Shown here piece by piece: positions 27,439 to 36,170 of a stretch of DNA of 64,000 nt. A model generated the notes under the pieces. It was not told the origin of the DNA and ran no database searches. It was given only the letters and a program-made list of their open reading frames with translations. The DNA is from Polaribacter sp. SA4-12 (lineage in GTDB: Bacteria > Bacteroidota > Bacteroidia > Flavobacteriales > Flavobacteriaceae): positions 2,213,501 to 2,277,500 of the forward strand of contig NZ_CP019334.1 in assembly GCF_002163675.1 (NCBI RefSeq). Reading direction: 5' to 3'. Numbering within the stretch: the stretch's first letter is position 1; every line of letters starts with the position of its first letter. Position numbers and translations under genes: made by a program.

Positions 27439-28278
27439 TTACCAACCTCCAGAAGCTCCACCTCCACCAAAACTTCCACCACCAAATCCGCCACCAAATC
27501 CTCCAGAAGAACCGCCAAATCCTCCACTTGATGAACCACCAAATCCGCCACCAAAACTTCCGCCACCTCTACCAGCGTTACTTAAAATAATGGTATCGAA
27601 AATAGTATCAGCAAGAGAACCTCTTCTAAAACGTTTACCTCCACTTCCGTTATTTTTATTTCCTCTAGAAATTAGAATAAAAACGACGATGATGATAATG
27701 ATAAAAATGATGATTCCAGGATCAAATCCTTCAGCATCATTCTTACGTGTTCCTTGGAATTCTCCGTTTAAAGTTTTAAAAATATAGTCTGAACCTTTGT
27801 TTAAACCACTGTAATAATCTCCTTTTTTAAATTCTGGAATTATAACTCTTTCAATGATTCTTTTTGATTGAAAATCGGTTAGTAAATGTTCTGTTCCTTT
27901 ACCTGCTTGTATGGTTATCTTCCTGTCATCTTTTGCCAACAACATTAAAACACCATTATCTTCTTTGGCTTGACCAATTCCCCACTTTTCTCCCCAATTC
28001 GCACCCAAATAGGCAATATTTTCACCTTCAGTAGATGAGATAATTGCAATAACAATTTGTGTAGAAGTACTATCTGAATAACGTACTAGTTTGCCTTCTA
28101 AATTAGATTTTTGGCTAGGAGTTAATAATCCTGTATAATCATAAACACTTGTTTGAAACTTAGGTTTATCAGGAATCTTATACCCTTGAGAAAAAAGACT
28201 TATTGAAAATAATAAAGCTACTAAAAACAATAACTTAGAATTAACTGAATACTGAGTACTAGAAACTAAATTTTTCAT
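27439..28278 (-). CDS. TPM-domain (YgcG family) membrane protein with Gly-rich tail
   Basis: The protein has 279 residues. It has a signal peptide, then a TPM domain (YDYTGLLTPSQKSNLEGKL...GVLMLLAKDDRKITIQ, about residues 43-170), a membrane helix (IIIFIIIIIVVFILIS, near 190-205), and a tail of FGGG/SSGG repeats. The leader contains an unusual insert, SSTQYSVNS, between the Met-Lys-Asn start and the hydrophobic core. Its ATG overlaps the stop of the upstream TPM gene (ATGA), so the two are translationally coupled, and LemA lies one gene further upstream. LemA/TPM sets are common in Bacteroidota; a role in envelope maintenance or protein quality control is inferred. Confidence 0.88.
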   Translation of the reverse strand: MKNLVSSTQYSVNSKLLFLVALLFSISLFSQGYKIPDKPKFQTSVYDYTGLLTPSQKSNLEGKLVRYSDSTSTQIVIAIISSTEGENIAYLGANWGEKWGIGQAKEDNGVLMLLAKDDRKITIQAGKGTEHLLTDFQSKRIIERVIIPEFKKGDYYSGLNKGSDYIFKTLNGEFQGTRKNDAEGFDPGIIIFIIIIIVVFILISRGNKNNGSGGKRFRRGSLADTIFDTIILSNAGRGGGSFGGGFGGSSSGGFGGSSGGFGGGFGGGSFGGGGASGGW

Positions 28279-28715
28279 CCTTTAGAAATCTCATTAGAAA
28301 GTTCATCTTCATCATCAATTTGCCAAGGAAAGTGCTCTTGTAATTCTTCTCCTGCTTTTAAGATTCCATCAACAATTCCTTGTTTAAAGTTCCCTTGTTT
28401 AAAATGGTTTTGCATTACATCTTTGGTTGAATTCCAAAAATCTTCAGGAACTACTTTGTTTATTCCTTTATCACCATAAATTACAAATTTCTTGTCTTTT
28501 ACAGCAACATAAATCAATACCGCATTTTCATCTTTGGTATTGTTCATTTTTAACAGATTGAATACTTCTAACGAACGCTCATCATGGTTCTTCTTTTCTG
28601 AGGAAGCTTCAATATGTACACGGATTTCGCCAGAAGTATTTTTCTCTGCAACTCTAATCGCAGAAATAATTTCTTGTTCTTCTTCTGGAGAAAGAAACGC
28701 TTCTACTTTAGACAT
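28275..28715 (-). CDS. TPM-domain protein, cytosolic-type short form
   Basis: This 146-residue protein is a single TPM domain: FLSPEEEQEIISAIRVAEKN, GEIRVHIE, then AVLIYVAVKDKKFVIYGDKGI. There is no signal peptide or clear membrane helix, unlike the second TPM protein encoded just downstream. It starts 5 nt after lemA and overlaps the next gene by 4 nt. It is the middle gene of a LemA-TPM-TPM operon. Confidence 0.88.
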   Translation of the reverse strand: MSKVEAFLSPEEEQEIISAIRVAEKNTSGEIRVHIEASSEKKNHDERSLEVFNLLKMNNTKDENAVLIYVAVKDKKFVIYGDKGINKVVPEDFWNSTKDVMQNHFKQGNFKQGIVDGILKAGEELQEHFPWQIDDEDELSNEISKG

Positions 28716-28720
28716 TTTTC

Positions 28721-29329
28721 TTATTTTTTATTTTTAAAATCAAAATTTACATCAGGTGCATTCTCTGAACCAGCATTGGATTTAAAACGATCCATTTCAT
28801 CAAAATTAAACATACCAGCTAAGAAAGATCCAGGAAATTTCTTTATCAATTTATTGTAAGTATTTACACCTCCATTAAAACGATCTCTAGCAACATTTAT
28901 TCTGTTTTCTGTTCCTTCTAACTGACTTTGTAATTCTAAAAAGTTTGCGTTTGCTTTTAATTCTGGATAACGTTCTACAGAAACTAATAATTTAGAAAGC
29001 GCTCCACTCATTCCTGCTTGTGCTTGTTGAAATTGAGCCATTTTTTCTGGTGTTAAATCTCCAGCGTTAATGTTTACAGAAGTTGCTTTTGCTCTTGCAT
29101 TAATTACATCTGTTAAAGTCTCTTTTTCAAAATCTGCAGCTCCTTGTACAGTTTTTACTAAGTTACCAATTAAATCGTTTCTTCTTTGGTAAGAACTTTC
29201 TACATTAGACCAAGCTGTTTTAGCATCTTCTTGATATTCTACTGCTGTATTATTAAAACCTACTGCCCAACTATAAACTGAATATCCGATTACTAATATT
29301 ACTATTACAGGAATTAACCATTTTTTCAT
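28721..29329 (-). CDS. lemA: LemA family protein
   Basis: The protein has 202 residues. It has an N-terminal membrane helix (LIPVIVILVIGYSVYSW), then a long helical bundle with the LemA hallmarks AWSNVESSYQRRNDLIGNLV near residue 40 and ENRINVARDRFNGGVNTYN near 135. LemA proteins are anchored to the cytoplasmic membrane and are of uncertain function. It is the first gene of the LemA-TPM-TPM operon; no clear TAnnTTTG box was found in its 105-nt upstream region. Confidence 0.95.
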   Translation of the reverse strand: MKKWLIPVIVILVIGYSVYSWAVGFNNTAVEYQEDAKTAWSNVESSYQRRNDLIGNLVKTVQGAADFEKETLTDVINARAKATSVNINAGDLTPEKMAQFQQAQAGMSGALSKLLVSVERYPELKANANFLELQSQLEGTENRINVARDRFNGGVNTYNKLIKKFPGSFLAGMFNFDEMDRFKSNAGSENAPDVNFDFKNKK

Positions 29330-29434
29330 AATTTCTAAATTTAATTTTTGTTGATTTTTTGTTTTACAATATTACCTAATATTCTTAAGAATCTAAAGCC
29401 CATTGCAATTATTAGACACAAAAAGAAGAAAAAG

Positions 29435-29764
29435 TTACAATTGATTTTTAATTTGAATCAATTCTGCTTTTACAGCTTCTAGTCTACTAATAATTTCTTG
29501 ATTGTCAAAAATAGATTCAGGGTTTTTCTTCAATTTCTGTTTTGCGCCTTCTAATGTAAATCCTCTTTCTTTAACTAAATTAAAGATTAATTTGAAGTTT
29601 TTAATATCTTCTTGAGTAAATAAACGATTTCCTTTCGCGTTCTTTTTAGGCTTAATAATATCAAATTCTTTTTCCCAAAAACGAACTAAAGAAGTATTTA
29701 CATTAAAAGCACTAGCTACTTCACCTATTTTATAATACCTTTTTTCTGGTAAATCTACATGCAT
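29435..29764 (-). CDS. MerR-family transcriptional regulator
   Basis: The protein has 109 residues. The N-terminal winged helix YYKIGEVASAFNVNTSLVRFWEKEF (split here by its two helices) and the wing segment NRLFTQEDI are typical MerR. A short coiled coil forms the C-terminal third. There is no cysteine-rich effector site, so it does not look like a metal sensor. It lies between the M23 peptidase gene and lemA on the same strand. A target is not apparent. Confidence 0.9.
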   Translation of the reverse strand: MHVDLPEKRYYKIGEVASAFNVNTSLVRFWEKEFDIIKPKKNAKGNRLFTQEDIKNFKLIFNLVKERGFTLEGAKQKLKKNPESIFDNQEIISRLEAVKAELIQIKNQL

Positions 29765-29772
29765 TTATTATT

Positions 29773-29853
29773 GTGTAATTGTTTAACTATGTATAAGTGT
29801 AATTCTTAAATTATGTTTTCATTTTAAACAGTTAAACGATTTAACAATTACAC
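29773..29853. repeat. inverted repeat between the M23 peptidase and merR genes
   Basis: GTGTAATTGTT (29773-29783) is matched by AACAATTACAC (29843-29853), 11 bp perfect with partly matching flanks on the inside, separated by about 59 nt. The intervening DNA contains another GTGTAATT. It could be an mRNA stem-loop in the M23-merR transcript or the remnant of a small mobile palindrome. No T-run follows, so it is not a standard terminator. Confidence 0.45.
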
Positions 29854-29858
29854 GATTT

Positions 29859-30827
29859 TTAGTCGTAAGACTGACCTTCTTCTTCCGCTGCTTTTTGCAT
29901 TGCAGCAAACTCTTCTGGAGTTAAATCTCCGTAATAAAAATTAATAGGGTTTAAAGCTCTATCATTCTTGTGAACCTCATAATGTAAATGTGCGGAAACA
30001 GAACGCCCAGTATTACCAACAAAACCGATTAAATCTCCACGTTTTACACTTTGCCCTTTTCTGGCTTTAATTTTACTCATGTGTGCATAAATAGTTTTAT
30101 ACCCATAACCATGATCTATATAAACAACATTACCAAAAGTAGCACTTCTTTGCGCTCTAATTACTTTTCCATTACCAGAAGCAAAAATTGGTGTTCCTGT
30201 TGGTGCTGTAAAATCCATTCCTTTATGAAACTTTCTAATTTTCAAAATTGGATGCATTCTCCATTTATAACCAGAAGCCATTCTTGTTAAATCTTTTATT
30301 TTAACAGGTAAAATTGCTGGTATTGAAGCCAACATTTTCTCTTTTTCTTTTGCTAAAACTACAATTTCATCCAAAGATTTAGACTGAACCACCAATTGCT
30401 TAGAAAGTACATCTACCTCTTTCGTTAACTTTGTTATCATGGTTGAATTATCGAAACCATCTAAATATTTATATCTATTTACACCACCAAAACCAGCTTT
30501 TCTTTGCTCATCAGGAATTGGATTTGCTTCAAAATAAGTTCTATAAATAGTATTATCTCTTTGTTGAAGTTGTGTTAAGATGGACGAACTTTCTTCCATT
30601 CTTTTAGAAAGTAACTCGTAATGCAAGTTTAAGTTTTCTAGCTCTCTTTTTTGCGCTCGCTCATTAGGAGACATTATAAATTGACTAAAAACAATAAAAC
30701 CTATGAAAGCAATTAAGAATGCTGCTAAAACTCCGAAAACACTTTTCTTATAGTAATCACCCTTCTTTACAGTAATTTTCCTGTAAGAAAGCGTGTCTGC
30801 ATCGTAATAATATTTTACTTTTGCCAT
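29859..30827 (-). CDS. M23-family (LytM-type) metallopeptidase
   Basis: The protein has 322 residues. There is one N-terminal membrane helix (about residues 32-52), a coiled coil (about 60-170), then a peptidase domain with HKGMDFTAPTGTPIFA (H and D zinc ligands near residue 202), HAM and the late HLHYEV near 285. It should cleave peptide cross-links of peptidoglycan or activate such enzymes at the inner-membrane face of the periplasm. The coiled coil plus LytM layout resembles division-linked EnvC/NlpD-type proteins. It is divergent from alaS across 159 nt. Confidence 0.93.
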   Translation of the reverse strand: MAKVKYYYDADTLSYRKITVKKGDYYKKSVFGVLAAFLIAFIGFIVFSQFIMSPNERAQKRELENLNLHYELLSKRMEESSSILTQLQQRDNTIYRTYFEANPIPDEQRKAGFGGVNRYKYLDGFDNSTMITKLTKEVDVLSKQLVVQSKSLDEIVVLAKEKEKMLASIPAILPVKIKDLTRMASGYKWRMHPILKIRKFHKGMDFTAPTGTPIFASGNGKVIRAQRSATFGNVVYIDHGYGYKTIYAHMSKIKARKGQSVKRGDLIGFVGNTGRSVSAHLHYEVHKNDRALNPINFYYGDLTPEEFAAMQKAAEEEGQSYD

Positions 30828-30960
30828 AATTCTAAATGTACTATTTTTGTGTTTTAAAAATCGATTTTTGTTTCAATCTCATTTTTAATAACTCGCTAAT
30901 TTACAAAATGTTTTACAACTACTTTTTTAAGGTAGTAATTTTAAAAAAATATTAACATAA

Positions 30961-30974
30961 TCCAACTTGTTGGA
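30961..30974. promoter_or_regulatory. palindrome 13 nt upstream of alaS
   Basis: TCCAACTTGTTGGA is a perfect 6-bp inverted repeat with a 2-nt centre, close to the alaS start codon. It could be an operator or a small hairpin in the leader. In E. coli AlaRS represses its own gene by binding a palindrome near its promoter; whether this one is used that way is speculation. Confidence 0.3.
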
Positions 30975-30986
30975 AACTTCTTTATT

Positions 30987-33605
30987 ATGAAATCACAAGA
31001 TATTCGCGCTACTTTTTTAAATTTTTATAAAGAAAAAGGACATTTAATTGTTCCTTCTGCTCCAATGGTAACAAAGGATGACCCAACGTTAATGTTTGTA
31101 AACGCAGGAATGGTTCCTTTTAAAGAATATTTTTTAGGAAACGGTAAACCAAATAATAACAGAATATCAGATTCTCAAAAATGTTTGCGTGTTTCTGGTA
31201 AACATAACGATTTAGAAGAAGTTGGTTATGACACCTATCATCATACATTATTTGAAATGTTAGGAAACTGGTCTTTCGGCGATTACTTTAAGAAAGAAGC
31301 AATTTCTTGGGCTTGGGAGCTATTAACTGAAGTTTATAAGATTGATAAAGATATTTTATATGTAACTGTTTTTGAAGGATCTGATGATGCTGATAATTTA
31401 GATATGGATACAGAAGCTTCTGATATTTGGAAACAATATATTTCTGAAGACCGTATTTTAAAAGGAAATAAGAAAGATAATTTCTGGGAAATGGGTGAAC
31501 AAGGACCCTGTGGACCTTGCTCTGAAATTCATGTTGATATTCGTTCTGCAGAAGAAAAAGCGAAAGTTGATGGAAGAACTTTAATTAATGAAGATCATCC
31601 TCATGTTGTAGAAATATGGAACTTAGTTTTTATGCAATACAATAGAAAAGCAAATGGAACTTTAGAAGATTTACCAAACAAACATATTGATACAGGAATG
31701 GGTTTTGAGCGTTTATGTATGGTTATGCAAAACGTAAAATCTAATTATGATACAGATGTTTTTACACCTATAATTAGAGAAATTGAAACAATTACCCATG
31801 TAAAATATGGTGAAAATTTAGAACAAGATATTGCAATTCGTGTAATTTCTGATCACGTTAGAGCAGTTGCTTTTTCTATTGCAGACGGACAATTACCAAG
31901 CAATACTGGTGCTGGTTATGTAATTAGAAGAATATTAAGAAGGGCTGTTCGTTATGGTTTTACGTTCTTAAACAAAAAAGAACCTTTTATTTATAGATTG
32001 GTTGATGTTTTAAGTAAAAAAATGGGCGTTGCTTTTCCTGAATTAAAAGCTCAAAGTCAATTAATAGAAAATGTTATAAAGGAAGAAGAAACTTCTTTCT
32101 TAAGAACTTTAGACCAAGGTTTATTATTATTAGATAGAATTATAGAAAACACTTCTGGTAATGAAGTTTCTGGTGATAAAGCTTTTGAATTATATGACAC
32201 ATATGGTTTTCCTATCGATTTAACATCTTTAATTCTTTCTGAAAAAGGATTAAATTTAGATGAAAAAGGATTTGAAACTGAACTTCAAAAACAAAAAAAG
32301 AGATCTAGAGCTGCAAGTGAAATGTCTACCGAAGATTGGACTATTTTAACTGATGACGCAATAGAAGAATTTATAGGTTATGATTCTTTAGAAGCAAATG
32401 TAAAAATTACTCGATACAGAAAAGTTACTTCTAAAAAAGATGGAGAAATGTATCAACTAGTTTTTAATTTAACTCCTTTTTACCCAGAAGGTGGAGGACA
32501 AGTTGGAGACAAAGGGTATCTAGAAACAACTCAAGGAGACGTTCTTTATATATTAGACACTAAGAAAGAGAATAATGTTATTATTCACTTTACTAAAAAT
32601 ATGCCTAAATATATTAACGAAACATTTAAAGCTTTAGTTGACAAAAAACAACGTTCTAGAACAGAATGTAATCATACAGCAACACATTTATTACACCAAG
32701 CTTTAAGAGAAGTTTTAGGAACTCATGTAGAACAAAAAGGGTCTGCTGTTCATTCTAAATATTTACGTTTTGATTTTTCACATTTCTCTAAATTAACTGT
32801 GGATGAATTACGTGAAATAGAAAACTTTGTAAATAGAAGAATTGAGGGTAAAATTGCCTTAGAAGAAAGTAGAAATATCCCGATGGAAAAAGCAATTTCC
32901 GATGGTGCAATGGCTTTATTTGGAGAAAAATATGGAGATACTGTAAGAGCTATAAAATTTGGAAAATCTATTGAACTTTGTGGAGGAACACATGTAAAAA
33001 ACACAAGTGATATTTGGCATTTTAAAATTAAGTCTGAAGGAGCTGTAGCATCTGGAATTAGAAGAATTGAAGCAATTACAAATGATGCTGTAAAAGATTT
33101 TTATTTCGAAAACAACAGGTCTTTATTTGAAATTAAAGATTTACTAAATAACACAAAAGAGCCTGTAAAAGCAGTTCAGAAGTTACAAGATGAAAACGCT
33201 TCTTTACAGAAACAAATTGAGCAATTATTAAAAGATAAAGCTCAGAATTTAACTGGAGAATTAAAAAATCAATTGCAAGAAATAAACGGCGTTCAATTTT
33301 TAGCTACAAAAATAGATTTAGACGCAAACGGAATTAAAAACCTAGCTTTTTCAATCGGTAAAGAACATAAAAACTTATTCTTATTATTTGCGACTGCTCC
33401 TTCAAAAGAAAAAGCAATGTTAACTTGTTATATTTCTAAAGAATTAGCAAACGAACGTGGTTATGATGCAGGAAAAGTAGTAAGAGAACTAGGAAAACTG
33501 ATTCACGGTGGTGGTGGTGGACAAAATTTCTTTGCAACTGCTGGAGGAAAAAACCCTGGAGGAATTCCTAAAGCTTTAGATAGAGCTAAGGATTATTTGG
33601 TATAA
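30987..33605 (+). CDS. alaS: alanine-tRNA ligase
   Basis: This 872-residue enzyme charges tRNA-Ala. Visible are the class II catalytic core at the N-terminus ([31 protein letters not shown]), the editing domain with HTATHLLH near residue 565 and CGGTHV near 665, and the C-terminal DHHA1 domain with [14 protein letters not shown] near 838. Length and domain order are typical. It has a strong hairpin terminator 21 nt downstream of its stop codon. Confidence 0.98.
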   Translation: MKSQDIRATFLNFYKEKGHLIVPSAPMVTKDDPTLMFVNAGMVPFKEYFLGNGKPNNNRISDSQKCLRVSGKHNDLEEVGYDTYHHTLFEMLGNWSFGDYFKKEAISWAWELLTEVYKIDKDILYVTVFEGSDDADNLDMDTEASDIWKQYISEDRILKGNKKDNFWEMGEQGPCGPCSEIHVDIRSAEEKAKVDGRTLINEDHPHVVEIWNLVFMQYNRKANGTLEDLPNKHIDTGMGFERLCMVMQNVKSNYDTDVFTPIIREIETITHVKYGENLEQDIAIRVISDHVRAVAFSIADGQLPSNTGAGYVIRRILRRAVRYGFTFLNKKEPFIYRLVDVLSKKMGVAFPELKAQSQLIENVIKEEETSFLRTLDQGLLLLDRIIENTSGNEVSGDKAFELYDTYGFPIDLTSLILSEKGLNLDEKGFETELQKQKKRSRAASEMSTEDWTILTDDAIEEFIGYDSLEANVKITRYRKVTSKKDGEMYQLVFNLTPFYPEGGGQVGDKGYLETTQGDVLYILDTKKENNVIIHFTKNMPKYINETFKALVDKKQRSRTECNHTATHLLHQALREVLGTHVEQKGSAVHSKYLRFDFSHFSKLTVDELREIENFVNRRIEGKIALEESRNIPMEKAISDGAMALFGEKYGDTVRAIKFGKSIELCGGTHVKNTSDIWHFKIKSEGAVASGIRRIEAITNDAVKDFYFENNRSLFEIKDLLNNTKEPVKAVQKLQDENASLQKQIEQLLKDKAQNLTGELKNQLQEINGVQFLATKIDLDANGIKNLAFSIGKEHKNLFLLFATAPSKEKAMLTCYISKELANERGYDAGKVVRELGKLIHGGGGGQNFFATAGGKNPGGIPKALDRAKDYLV

Positions 33606-33625
33606 AAGCAATTAGAAAACTCATC

Positions 33626-33663
33626 AAAAAAGGTTCAAAATTTTATTTTGAACCTTTTTTATT
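33626..33663 (+). terminator. intrinsic terminator of alaS
   Basis: AAAAAGGTTCAAAA pairs with TTTTGAACCTTTTT around a 6-nt loop and is followed by further T residues. It lies between alaS and the GSCFA gene. Confidence 0.8.
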
Positions 33664-33676
33664 TTACTTTTATAAA

Positions 33677-34624
33677 ATGCAGCTTCAGACAATAATTCCC
33701 TTAAAAAAAGAAATAAGAAACCCAATAGATTACAATTCTAAGCTTCTTTTGTTAGGCTCATGTTTTTCTGAAAATATTGGTGATAAACTAAATTATTTTA
33801 AGTTTCAAACCAATCAAAATCCATTTGGAATTTTATTTCATCCAAAGGCAATAGAGAACCTTATTACTAATGCTATCAATGAAAAAGAATATGTATCTGA
33901 AGATTTAATATTCCAAAATGAACGCTGGCATTGTTTTGATGCGCATTCTCATTTAAGTTCTCCTAATAAAAACGAGCTTTTAGATAATTTAAATTCAGCG
34001 ATATCAGCTACCAATAAACAACTAAAAGAAGCAACCCATATTATAATTACATTAGGGACTTCTTGGGTGTATCGTTTTATTGAAACAGACACAGTTGTTG
34101 CTAATTGCCATAAAATTCCACAGAAAAAATTCTTAAAAGAGTTGCTTTCTGTTGATGAAATTATTGAAAGTTTAGAAGCTACTATTGCACTTTTAAAATA
34201 TGTAAACAAAGACGTAAATGTACTTTTTACAGTTTCTCCAATAAGACATTTAAAAGATGGCTTTTTAGAAAACACACAAAGTAAATCACATTTAATTACA
34301 GCAATTCATTCAATTCTTAATACAGATGATGTCTCTTATTTTCCTTCTTATGAAATTATGATGGATGAATTACGAGATTATCGTTTTTATGCAGAAGATA
34401 TGGTTCATCCGAACAAAACTGCCATAAATTACATTTGGGAGCGATTTATTGAAATTTGGATTTCTGAAAACTCAAAACCAACAATGCAAGAGGTAGAAAC
34501 GATTCAGAAAGGAATTTCTCACAGACCTTTTAACGAAAATTCTGAGCAACATCAGAAATTTTTAAAGAACTTAGACTCAAAAATCAGTAAAATCCAATCT
34601 AAATTACCTTTCATAAAATTTTAA
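33677..34624 (+). CDS. GSCFA-domain protein (SGNH-hydrolase like)
   Basis: The protein has 315 residues. The family-naming motif appears as LLGSCFSENIGDKL near residue 26, where the serine would be the SGNH nucleophile. Later segments TLGTSWVYR, TVSPIRHLKDG and DMVHPNKTAINYIWERF supply the Asn/Gly and the Asp-x-x-His (D-M-V-H) elements of an esterase fold. There is no signal peptide, so it is probably cytosolic. The substrate is unknown. It starts 14 nt after the alaS terminator. Confidence 0.9.
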   Translation: MQLQTIIPLKKEIRNPIDYNSKLLLLGSCFSENIGDKLNYFKFQTNQNPFGILFHPKAIENLITNAINEKEYVSEDLIFQNERWHCFDAHSHLSSPNKNELLDNLNSAISATNKQLKEATHIIITLGTSWVYRFIETDTVVANCHKIPQKKFLKELLSVDEIIESLEATIALLKYVNKDVNVLFTVSPIRHLKDGFLENTQSKSHLITAIHSILNTDDVSYFPSYEIMMDELRDYRFYAEDMVHPNKTAINYIWERFIEIWISENSKPTMQEVETIQKGISHRPFNENSEQHQKFLKNLDSKISKIQSKLPFIKF

Positions 34625-34626
34625 TA

Positions 34627-34672
34627 AAAAAAGCTTGCAGATATAGTAACAACAAGCTTTCTTATTTTTTTT
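34627..34672. terminator. bidirectional terminator between GSCFA gene and 34684-35127
   Basis: AAAGCTTG (34630-34637) pairs with CAAGCTTT (34653-34660). T-runs flank the stem on the plus side and A-runs on the other, so it can serve both convergent genes. Confidence 0.7.
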
Positions 34673-34683
34673 ATAATTCAGTT

Positions 34684-35127
34684 TTAAAAAAGACCAACTC
34701 TTACCCTTGGTAATCCAACTCTTACATCCGTTTTTATACTGCTTCTTGGTTTTGGCTGTCTTCTGTACTCATATGTATAATAAAACCTTGCATGATTATG
34801 GTAATAATAACCATGATCACAATGGTTATTACAATGGTTTTGATGTTCTGAATATGCATCTTTTTTTCCTTGCATATAAGATTTATGAGCTTCCTTATCT
34901 TTTCTTTTTAATTCTTTTTCATAAGTTTTTTGCTCTTTCCAAAATTTCTTTTCGTCTTTTTTAGTTTCCGCAGAATATTGTTGTTCAAACTTAGCGTCTT
35001 CTTTAGCTCTTTTTTCATAATATGAAGATTTAGATTTTTTAGAAACTTCGTCTTTTTTTTCTTGTGCATTTATAATTCCTAAAGTAGAAATAGCGATTAT
35101 AGTTAATACGATTTTTATTGTTTTCAT
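34684..35127 (-). CDS. small secreted Lys/Glu- and His-rich protein
   Basis: The protein has 147 residues. A clear signal peptide ends at INAQ. The mature protein begins with a very charged helical stretch rich in Lys and Glu (about residues 22-90), then a His/Tyr cluster (HQNHCNNHCDHGYYYHNH near 95-112) that could bind metal, then a basic tail with a VGLPRVRVGLF end. It is not recognised as a named family. It is convergent with the GSCFA gene across a shared terminator and is expected to be periplasmic. Confidence 0.7.
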   Translation of the reverse strand: MKTIKIVLTIIAISTLGIINAQEKKDEVSKKSKSSYYEKRAKEDAKFEQQYSAETKKDEKKFWKEQKTYEKELKRKDKEAHKSYMQGKKDAYSEHQNHCNNHCDHGYYYHNHARFYYTYEYRRQPKPRSSIKTDVRVGLPRVRVGLF

Positions 35128-35309
35128 AATTTTATAAATTTAAATTCTAATAATATACTATGGTGATTCTATTAGTTAAACAACTAAGATTTACTTTACC
35201 CTACTTTTAATTTAAAAAAAATGAGAACGATTTAAAAGCTCAAAAAAAGAAATTTAATTTAGTTTAAATAATTTATGTATTTTTATAGCTTATAATTCTC
35301 TTTATAAAA

Positions 35310-35696
35310 ATGATTCGAAAAATAATAATTGGTATCCTTTCTGGAGTTTTGATTGGCTTATTTATAACTTCAATTTTTTCTTCTAAGGAAACTACTATCC
35401 TAGAATTATTTCTAACAAAAATTACAGCAACATCTATTATTACAGGTGTTTTTTGCGGGATATTTTATCACTTATCAAAATCTAAACTAAAAGTATTTCT
35501 TGTTTCTATAGTTATAGGAATGATTACTTTTTATGTGAAATACCTTATAACAGGTCACCATTTCGACCCAATTACAATGGGTGCATTTGTTGGTGCAATG
35601 CTTGGTGGAACATTTGCAGTTGTAAGAAAAATAACACATTCATTAAAAGTATATAATCGACTTCAAAGACATCGAAAAAAAGGTTTTACTAATTAA
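35310..35696 (+). CDS. small membrane protein of unknown function
   Basis: The protein has 128 residues with four hydrophobic segments (about 4-24, 34-52, 60-78 and 86-104) and a basic tail (RLQRHRKKGF). The first and last segments contain small-residue patterns such as GILSGVLIGLF and GAFVGAMLGGTF, typical of tightly packed helices. No named family was recognised. It stands alone between a divergent secreted-protein gene and a strong bidirectional terminator. Confidence 0.65.
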   Translation: MIRKIIIGILSGVLIGLFITSIFSSKETTILELFLTKITATSIITGVFCGIFYHLSKSKLKVFLVSIVIGMITFYVKYLITGHHFDPITMGAFVGAMLGGTFAVVRKITHSLKVYNRLQRHRKKGFTN

Positions 35697-35745
35697 GGTT
35701 TACGCCTTATTATTTTAACAAATTTGATGGTGGAATTAAAGTTTA

Positions 35746-35797
35746 TATCAAAAAAAATAGAATCACAACAACTGTTATGGTTCTATTTTTTTTGATA
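35746..35797. terminator. strong bidirectional terminator (17-bp perfect inverted repeat)
   Basis: TATCAAAAAAAATAGAA (35746-35762) and TTCTATTTTTTTTGATA (35781-35797) are perfect reverse complements around an 18-nt loop. It sits between the convergent genes 35310-35696 and 35844-36161; the stem itself supplies a T-run in either direction. Confidence 0.8.
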
Positions 35798-35843
35798 GTA
35801 GACTAAAAACAATAAACGATTTTAACCGTTTATTTAAAATTCA

Positions 35844-36161
35844 TTATTTGTTAGAAACGTATTGATCTACATTCCCCCAAGGACCGCCATTAATAACATC
35901 TACACCATTATTTGCTAAAAATTGAGTTGCCTGACCACTTCTAGCCCCGCTTCTACAAACCGCAATAATAGGTTTTTTCCAAGATTTTATTTTCTCTATT
36001 TCTAAAGGAATTACTGTTAAAACAATGTGTTCTGCTCCTTCTGTATGCCCTTCATCCCACTCTTGCTTAGTTCTTACATCTAAGACAATTGCTCCTTTTG
36101 CTAAATATTCTTTAATTTCTTCGCCCATATTTTTTCTTCTAAATAAGTTAAATAAACCCAT
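35844..36161 (-). CDS. rhodanese-like domain protein
   Basis: The protein has 105 residues and is a single rhodanese domain. AIVLDVRTKQEWDEGHTEGA supplies the structural motif, and the active-site loop is C69-R-S-G-A-R. It is cytosolic and probably carries persulfide sulfur. It follows the aromatic amino acid hydroxylase by 9 nt, yet a TAGTTTTG box inside the end of that gene could also start its transcription separately. Confidence 0.9.
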   Translation of the reverse strand: MGLFNLFRRKNMGEEIKEYLAKGAIVLDVRTKQEWDEGHTEGAEHIVLTVIPLEIEKIKSWKKPIIAVCRSGARSGQATQFLANNGVDVINGGPWGNVDQYVSNK

Positions 36162-36170
36162 ACTATATTA

